Assembly (NCBI GenBank): GCA_026387515.1
Contig: JAPLLP010000089.1
Span: 1-11,450 of the forward strand
Length of the DNA: 11,450 nucleotides
Direction of reading: 5' to 3'
Source: Candidatus Omnitrophota bacterium
GTDB taxonomy: Bacteria; Omnitrophota; Koll11; Gygaellales; Profunditerraquicolaceae
Made by a program: the position numbers and the translations under genes. The stretch's first letter is position 1, and each line of letters opens with the position of its first letter. Below are positions 7,597 to 11,450 of the stretch, in pieces. The notes beneath the pieces were generated by a model that saw only the letters and a list, made by a program, of their open reading frames with translations, had not been told where the DNA came from and made no database searches.

Positions 7597-8265
7597 TTAT
7601 TTGTTTATTAAAGACGCAAAATACCCGGCACCGAAACCATTATCGATATTTACTACCGTCACTCCGGGGGAACAACAGTTAAGCATACTCAGTAATGCCG
7701 ACAGGCCTTGGAAATTTGCCCCGTATCCGCAGCTTGTGGGTACGGCAATAACCGGAGAGCTCACCAATCCGCTTACTAAGCTAGCCAGCGCGCCCTCCAT
7801 CCCCGCGACCACGATGATTACTTTGGCCTTTTGAATGTCTTTCAGGTTACGCATCAGCCGGTGCACTCCGGCAACTCCCACATCATAGAGCCTGCTTACG
7901 CAATTACCCATTACTTCCAAGGTAACAGCTGCTTCTTCAGCTACCGGGATATCCGAGGTCCCTGCTGAAATAACTAATACCGAACCCTTTTTGAAGGTAT
8001 TTTTACCGGGCCTCCAATAAGCTAACTTGGCCCGGGGGTTGTATTTTAGCGCGGGAAAATAAGTCTTGAGCCAGCGGTAGGTTTTTTCGTCTAATTTGGT
8101 TAAAAGTATCTCTTGTTTCTGCTTGAGTAGTTCCCGTACAATCTTTTTTAATTGTGTTTTTGTCTTTCCGGGGCAAAAGATGGCTTCAGAGTACCCCCGG
8201 CGCTTTGGCCGGTCCACGTCTAATTTGGCGAAGCCTAAGTCTTGGTAGCCACAAGGAAAAACCAT
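7597..8265 (-). CDS. larB: Pyridinium-3,5-biscarboxylic acid mononucleotide synthase (LarB)
   Basis: LarB carboxylates the pyridine ring of nicotinic acid adenine dinucleotide and cleaves off AMP. This is the first step to the nickel-pincer cofactor (NPN) of lactate racemase-type enzymes. The 222-aa protein has the expected PurE/AIR-carboxylase-like C-terminal domain: SAGTSDIPVAEEAA (100-113), DVGVAGVHRL (128-137), VVAGMEGAL (152-160) and VPTSCGYGA (175-183). C179 corresponds to the catalytic cysteine reported for Lactobacillus LarB, and NIDNGFGAG (206-214) is near the end. The N-terminal GFAKLDVDRPKRRGYSEAIF (11-30) is the family's lead-in. The ATG at 8265 abuts the previous stop (TAAATG) with AAGGA just upstream. 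larC, larE and larA are not in the window, so the final product cannot be inferred. It belongs to the acs gene train by spacing. Confidence 0.93.
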   Translation of the reverse strand: MVFPCGYQDLGFAKLDVDRPKRRGYSEAIFCPGKTKTQLKKIVRELLKQKQEILLTKLDEKTYRWLKTYFPALKYNPRAKLAYWRPGKNTFKKGSVLVISAGTSDIPVAEEAAVTLEVMGNCVSRLYDVGVAGVHRLMRNLKDIQKAKVIIVVAGMEGALASLVSGLVSSPVIAVPTSCGYGANFQGLSALLSMLNCCSPGVTVVNIDNGFGAGYFASLINK

Positions 8266-8574
8266 TTAATCCTTCAGTATTACCGTAATTATCAGCCCGA
8301 TGAGAATGAACGCCAGGATATAGAAATCGTTGAAATAGAAAAAATCGCTTAATCTGTCACCAAAAGTGTATCTATCTTTCGTCGACTCTTTATGTTGTTG
8401 CGGCCTGACCTTTTTTCTATGGGCTTCTATCTCCTGCCGTTTAAAGCGTAAATACACTCCGCCTATTTTGTATGCGGGTATGGCCCCGGAATCAGCCAGG
8501 TTCATTACATCTTTTTCGGATATCCCCAATAGCCCAGAAACTTCTCTTATGGTCAATAATTTCTCTTCAGACAT
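8266..8574 (-). CDS. Membrane-anchored excisionase-type HTH protein
   Basis: A 102-aa protein. Residues 5-55 are a winged helix-turn-helix of the excisionase/MerR-like (HTH_17) type: LLTIREVSGLLGISEKDVMNLADSG, then the wing IPAYKIGGVYLRFKRQEIEAH. A charged linker (56-80) and one hydrophobic segment (about 84-100, ending in KD) follow, which suggests a C-terminal tail anchor with the HTH in the cytoplasm. It may recruit DNA or another protein to the membrane, or act as a membrane-bound regulator; its target is unknown. It sits 7 nt after the bactofilin-HTH gene, whose C-terminal domain has the same HTH type, and directly before larB. The ATG at 8574 has no strong ribosome site, so translation may be coupled to the gene before it. 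Confidence 0.85.
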   Translation of the reverse strand: MSEEKLLTIREVSGLLGISEKDVMNLADSGAIPAYKIGGVYLRFKRQEIEAHRKKVRPQQHKESTKDRYTFGDRLSDFFYFNDFYILAFILIGLIITVILKD

Positions 8575-8581
8575 GGTTATT

Positions 8582-9088
8582 TTACTTTCTTACCTCTCCG
8601 GAGGCAACCCAGGTGTCTATGGCCTTTCGCTCGAATTTCCAGTTTTCTCCCTCTTTGATCGCCGGGATCTTCCCTGAATTTGCCCATTCCATGATCGAAT
8701 TCAGGTCTAGTTCCAGATAGCGAGAGAGTTCATCGGTGTTAAGGAAATCGCGCAGCATAAAACACTGACCCTCAAGTATCGCCCCTTCTGCAATATTTAA
8801 TTTTGCCGGGTAGATTTTCCCTTCTACGATCGCGCTAGGCAGAAGTGTCAGGCGATGCCTGGCAGTAATGGTTCCTTTTATCCTACCTCCTACTATGATG
8901 TTGTCTCCGATGATATCCGCGAATACTACTGCTGTTGGCCCGATCGTAAGATTCCCTTTAGTATCCAGATTTCCCTCAAATTTACCATTGATGCGTAAGT
9001 TTACCGAGTCCTTGAAACTTAGAGTTCCCTGCATTGCAGCATCAACATCCAACGTCTTTTCTTCGGTTTTTTTCCTGTTAAATGCCAT
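8582..9088 (-). CDS. Bactofilin with C-terminal HTH domain
   Basis: A 168-aa protein. Residues 16-110 are a bactofilin (DUF583) right-handed beta-helix with repeating strands such as GNLTIGPTAVVFADI (45-59) and KLNIAEGAILEGQ (96-108). Bactofilins polymerise without nucleotides into scaffolds, often at the membrane. Residues 115-163 are an excisionase-type HTH, beginning FLNTDELSRYLELDLNSIMEW. This domain may act in protein contacts rather than DNA binding. A longer frame exists upstream (to 9157), but ATG at 9088 is chosen because of the strong AAGGAGGG site at 9094-9101, 5 nt away, and because the extra 23 residues have no bactofilin character. Two overlapping hairpins lie just upstream. It is first in the close-packed gene train that continues to dgkA. 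Confidence 0.9.
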   Translation of the reverse strand: MAFNRKKTEEKTLDVDAAMQGTLSFKDSVNLRINGKFEGNLDTKGNLTIGPTAVVFADIIGDNIIVGGRIKGTITARHRLTLLPSAIVEGKIYPAKLNIAEGAILEGQCFMLRDFLNTDELSRYLELDLNSIMEWANSGKIPAIKEGENWKFERKAIDTWVASGEVRK

Positions 9089-9093
9089 TTTAG

Positions 9094-9101
9094 CCCTCCT
9101 T
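9094..9101 (-). promoter_or_regulatory. Strong ribosome site that fixes the bactofilin start
   Basis: AAGGAGGG lies 5 nt upstream of ATG 9088. Its first two bases are shared with the right arm of the upstream 12-bp inverted repeat (9100-9111), so formation of that hairpin would partly bury the site. Confidence 0.8.
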
Positions 9102-9145
9102 ATTTTATCCCACATCCGTGCTCGGGATAAAATAACCCCGAGCAC
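9100..9145 (-). promoter_or_regulatory. Two overlapping, mutually exclusive hairpins in the bactofilin leader
   Basis: In the minus-strand transcript the first stem is 9 bp, GTGCTCGGG-type (arms 9137-9145 and 9118-9126, 10-nt loop). The second is 12 bp and perfect (arms 9124-9135 and 9100-9111, 12-nt loop). The second uses the loop and three bases of the first, so the two full stems cannot coexist; a pseudoknot of the first stem with loop-to-downstream pairing is also possible. The second stem ends at the ribosome site at 9094-9101. The first might also act as the mgtC terminator, but no U-run follows it. A regulatory switch is inference from structure alone. Confidence 0.55.
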
Positions 9146-9171
9146 TGCGAGGGGCAAGGATTGTTTGTAGT

Positions 9172-9615
9172 CTAACCTTTATCCGTCCGGTTAAACAAAA
9201 ATCCCTCAAAAACCCTTAAGAAGAAAAGCACGATTAACGCCAGTACCGCGGTAAAAACCCCGGCTATATAAAATCCGCATCCAATCGCCATCCCCATACC
9301 GGCAACTACCCAGAGGCTGGCAGCGGTGGTAAGCCCTATAACTCTTTCCTTTTCACGGATGATCGCCCCTGCCCCCAGAAAACCTATGCCGGTGATTACC
9401 CCGGCTGCGATGCGGGTAGGATCTACTGTCGCTGTCTTATTATATATATCAAAAACATACATAGATGTCAACATGATAAGACATGAGCCTAAGGATACCA
9501 GGATATGCGTGCGCAGGCCGGCGCTACGCTGGTGTACCTGTCTTTCCAGCCCAACCAGGCCGCCTAAAATTGTTGATACCATTAATCGGGTAACTATCTG
9601 ATAATCTCCAAGCAT
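9172..9615 (-). CDS. MgtC/SapB family inner-membrane protein
   Basis: A 147-aa protein of the MgtC/SapB N-terminal membrane domain, which in characterised members is linked to magnesium limitation and, in pathogens, F-ATPase control. Conserved motifs: GGLVGLERQ (18-26), SAGLRTH (31-37), GVITGIGFLGAGAI (72-85) and GLTTAASLWVVAGMGMAIGCG (94-114). Four to five hydrophobic segments fill the chain (about 8-24, 36-56, 68-86, 95-113, 114-134). It lacks the C-terminal soluble domain of Salmonella MgtC and resembles the shorter SapB/YhiD forms. The ATG at 9615 has a GAAGGAGGT ribosome site at 9619-9627. It lies after the hairpin that follows tsaD and 83 nt before the bactofilin start, so it is weakly tied to both neighbours. 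Its substrate or role in this organism is unknown. Confidence 0.92.
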   Translation of the reverse strand: MLGDYQIVTRLMVSTILGGLVGLERQVHQRSAGLRTHILVSLGSCLIMLTSMYVFDIYNKTATVDPTRIAAGVITGIGFLGAGAIIREKERVIGLTTAASLWVVAGMGMAIGCGFYIAGVFTAVLALIVLFFLRVFEGFLFNRTDKG

Positions 9616-9638
9616 ATTACCTCCTTCTGTAGAAGACA

Positions 9639-9674
9639 GAACACCGGCCCAATTCCTATCTGGGCCGGGTGTTC
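9639..9674 (-). terminator. GC-rich hairpin after tsaD, probable terminator
   Basis: A long inverted repeat pairs 9639-9651 (GAACACCGGCCCA) with 9661-9674 (TGGGCCGGGTGTTC) with one bulged base and a 9-nt loop. It begins 2 nt after the tsaD stop. In the minus-strand RNA it is followed by UGUCUUCU, a broken U-run, so intrinsic termination is plausible but perhaps leaky, leaving mgtC partly readable from upstream. Confidence 0.6.
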
Positions 9675-9676
9675 GC

Positions 9677-10642
9677 TTAGCGCGGGGTGTAAAGTTGATA
9701 TCCTAATCCCGCGACCATGGCCGCGTTATCCATGCAAAGCTCACGGGAAGGAAAATATACGGTTACCCCCTGTTCGTTTGAGGCGCGCGAGAATCTTTCT
9801 CTTAGCCTGCCATTTGCGGCAACTCCGCCTCCCACCACCAATCTTTTTGATTTTTGCTTCTTGCAAGCCAAAAATGATTTTTGGATCAAGATATCTATTA
9901 CCGTTTCCTGAAATGCCGCCGAAATATCTTCAATCTGTTGTTTGAAGAGCTTTCCGTTTTGCCTTTTTTTCAACTTGCTTACATGATAAAGCACGGCAGT
10001 TTTTATCCCGCTAAAACTAAAACCTAAAATGTGCTTAGCGGCTGAGCAATTAAATTTTATGTCAGCGTGATTTCCCTTTCTTGCCAGGCGTTCTATTATA
10101 GGGCCTCCGGGATAACCTAATCCCATGATCTTTGCTACCTTGTCAAAGGCCTCGCCGCAGGCATCGTCTTGAGTTGCTCCTAGGGATTTTATCCTATGAA
10201 AATCCTCAAGATAAAAAAGGCTGGTGTGTCCTCCGGATACGATCAGGGCTACGAAAGGCAGAGGCATCTTTTTGAGGCCAAAGAGGCTGGCATAGATGTG
10301 GCTGTGAAGATGATTAGTCTCTAAAAAAGGTAAATCGCGGCTCAGGGATAGCGCCCTGGCAAAAGCTGTGCCTACAAATAATGAACCTAATAATCCCGGT
10401 TCCTTGGTTACGCTTACCAGATCAATATCCTTAAGTGAGATTCCGGCCTCTTTTATCGCGGAGTCAGTCACTTGAGTGATAGTTTCTAGCTGTTTTCTAA
10501 AAGCAATCTCCGGCACTATGCCGCCATATTTTTTATGAAAAGTCAGGCTTGAGGCCACAATGTTGGAAAGTATCCTTTTGCCGTCTTTAACTACCGCGGC
10601 AGAAGTCTCATCGCACGACGTCTCTATACCCAATATCAGCAT
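9677..10642 (-). CDS. tsaD: tRNA N6-adenosine threonylcarbamoyltransferase
   Basis: TsaD transfers the threonylcarbamoyl group from TC-AMP to A37 of ANN-decoding tRNAs (t6A), working with TsaB and TsaE in bacteria. The 321-aa protein is an ASKHA-fold enzyme of slightly less than the usual length. Motifs: GIETSCDETSAA (5-16), EIAFRKQ (45-51), metal-binding H111 and H115 in NHLHSHIYA (110-118), VSGGHTS (135-141), GEAFDKVAK (163-171), GGGVAANGRLRE (271-282) and the metal ligand D305 in MDNAAM (304-309). H111 and H115 have the same numbers as in E. coli. The usual glycine in the HxxGH motif is a serine here. The ATG at 10642 lies 1 nt after the upstream stop. A housekeeping gene in an operon with the deacetylase-family gene before it. 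Confidence 0.97.
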   Translation of the reverse strand: MLILGIETSCDETSAAVVKDGKRILSNIVASSLTFHKKYGGIVPEIAFRKQLETITQVTDSAIKEAGISLKDIDLVSVTKEPGLLGSLFVGTAFARALSLSRDLPFLETNHLHSHIYASLFGLKKMPLPFVALIVSGGHTSLFYLEDFHRIKSLGATQDDACGEAFDKVAKIMGLGYPGGPIIERLARKGNHADIKFNCSAAKHILGFSFSGIKTAVLYHVSKLKKRQNGKLFKQQIEDISAAFQETVIDILIQKSFLACKKQKSKRLVVGGGVAANGRLRERFSRASNEQGVTVYFPSRELCMDNAAMVAGLGYQLYTPR

Positions 10643-10643
10643 T

Positions 10644-11420
10644 TTATTTAACTAATTCCGAAACAAATACGAATTTATAGCCTTCTTTTTCCAATATCGG
10701 CATCATTTCTTTTAGGACTTCCAGGGTATTTTTTTTGTCGTGGCCGATACCGATTGCTTCCCCTTTACCTAGAGCCCTTAGTTTCAATTTGTAAATTTGT
10801 TGGCGTATATAGGCAGGGTCTTCGCTGTTATCCAAAAACACATCACGGCGCGCCGTCTTTAATTTCATCTCGTGCGCCAGTAACGGAGAAACGATGCTAT
10901 AAGAAACAAAACTGTCTAAAAAATAAATGTGCCTAAGTTTAAGTTCTTTGAATACTGTTCGCATAACCCGGATATCTGTGGTAGCTAGCGAGCCCATATG
11001 ATTTGAAGCTCCCTTGGCATAGATAATATCATCCAGGTCTTGATTTACTATCGAGCCTATTACTTTGTCGTCCATGGAGACCAGTATGGTATTACGTTCA
11101 AGCCTGACATTCTCCTTTGGTTGCATAGGTAGATGCAATATGACTTCAAAACCCCTGGAATGCGCGGCTTCCGCTATTTTTCGCGAGAATGGCAAATTAG
11201 GCAAGATAGACAAAGTCAACGGAGACCCAATCTCTTCCAGGGTAGCGAGATTATTCAAATTGTATCCCCAGTCATCCAGAACAATAGCGATCTTTCCTCT
11301 AATGGCCTTAGGCGGTTTTTTTATTACCTTTGCCCGGCCGAGCCAAACCCATAAGAGCAGGACAGTTTCTATGGCTAAGAGGCAGGATATAATAATAATC
11401 GCCAACTTTTGCTTCTTCAT
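10644..11420 (-). CDS. Divergent polysaccharide deacetylase family protein (YibQ/DUF610)
   Basis: A 258-aa protein with an N-terminal membrane anchor or uncleaved signal (about 7-27), then a divergent polysaccharide deacetylase (NodB-like) TIM-barrel domain from about 42 to the end, likely in the periplasm. Family motifs: IAIVLDDWGYN (44-54), LTLSILPNLPFS (68-79), VILHLPMQP (93-101), NHMGS (140-144), FLDS (167-170), RDVFLDN (192-198) and GIGHDK (224-229). D49/D50, H141 and H227 are the likely metal-site residues. Substrate is unknown; peptidoglycan-linked or capsule glycans are possible. The ATG at 11420 has only a weak purine-rich site and overlaps the stop of a possible upstream gene (ATGA). 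The gene is followed after 1 nt by tsaD. This family often sits next to a periplasmic S41 protease and a murein hydrolase activator, but none is visible here. Confidence 0.9.
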   Translation of the reverse strand: MKKQKLAIIIISCLLAIETVLLLWVWLGRAKVIKKPPKAIRGKIAIVLDDWGYNLNNLATLEEIGSPLTLSILPNLPFSRKIAEAAHSRGFEVILHLPMQPKENVRLERNTILVSMDDKVIGSIVNQDLDDIIYAKGASNHMGSLATTDIRVMRTVFKELKLRHIYFLDSFVSYSIVSPLLAHEMKLKTARRDVFLDNSEDPAYIRQQIYKLKLRALGKGEAIGIGHDKKNTLEVLKEMMPILEKEGYKFVFVSELVK

Positions 11421-11450
11421 AATTTCTTTAGTTTATTAAAAATATCAATT
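11417..11450 (-). CDS. C-terminal end of an upstream gene (partial, uncertain)
   Basis: One minus-strand frame entering from the right edge is open and ends IDIFNKLKKL-stop, with TGA at 11417-11419 overlapping the deacetylase-family ATG (ATGA). This arrangement is typical of coupled genes, but ten codons are too few for identification and the frame could be chance. Of the other two frames, one stops almost at once and one after six codons. Confidence 0.4.
   Translation of the reverse strand, partial: IDIFNKLKKL

Noticed and set aside
9089..9157. N-terminal extension of the bactofilin frame
   Set aside because: The extra 23 codons cross the leader hairpins and show no family character, whereas ATG 9088 has an excellent ribosome site.
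9100..9165. Sigma-70-like promoter upstream of the bactofilin gene
   Set aside because: TAAAAT and TATTTT boxes can be picked out, but the matching -35 boxes are poor and the A/T runs are already explained by the inverted repeat.
1..11450. CRISPR array, insertion sequence or transposase
   Set aside because: No spaced direct repeats, transposase motifs or element ends were seen in the window.

Overview
The window carries one long minus-strand gene train; nothing on the plus strand looks genuine. Read in the direction of transcription (right to left) it starts with the last few codons of an unidentified gene. A divergent polysaccharide deacetylase (YibQ/DUF610 family) and tsaD (tRNA t6A synthesis) follow. 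After tsaD there is a GC-rich hairpin that probably terminates transcription, then an MgtC/SapB membrane protein.

Next comes a 9-gene set, roughly 9088 down to 356, with gaps of 0-9 nt or short overlaps. It runs: bactofilin fused to a HTH domain, a small membrane-anchored HTH protein, larB, an FmdE-AcsC fusion, an unrecognised 233-aa protein, acsV (corrinoid protein reductive activator), cooC/acsF-type maturation ATPase, acsD, acsE, and finally dgkA. Past dgkA are about 100 nt of hairpin-rich intergenic DNA and the 5' part of a small lipoprotein gene that runs off the left edge.

The core is the methyl-transfer half of the carbonyl branch of the Wood-Ljungdahl pathway. AcsE moves the methyl group from methyl-tetrahydrofolate to the cobalt of the corrinoid iron-sulfur protein (CoFeSP, here AcsC and AcsD). 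AcsV returns inactive Co(II) to Co(I), and the CooC/AcsF ATPase matures the nickel sites of CODH/ACS. The catalytic acsA and acsB genes are not in the window, so they must lie elsewhere if the pathway is complete. Key residues of AcsE, the [4Fe-4S] cysteines of AcsC, the [2Fe-2S] cysteines of AcsV and the Walker/CxC motifs of CooC are all present, so these genes look functional.

The host is a bacterium: bacterial-type AcsE/AcsC/AcsD/AcsV, bactofilin, a lipobox, and AGGAGG ribosome sites. The gene mix (lipoprotein, DUF610, bactofilin-HTH, acs genes) fits an uncultured Gram-negative-like anaerobe such as Candidatus Omnitrophota, but that placement is inference from gene content and was not tested.

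Most unusual points: the complete FmdE-like domain fused in front of a full-length AcsC; an unknown protein inside the acs cluster; larB and two HTH proteins in the same transcription unit; a pair of overlapping, mutually exclusive hairpins directly upstream of the bactofilin ribosome site; and a tRNA-Ser-like 3' end fragment in the dgkA-lipoprotein gap.
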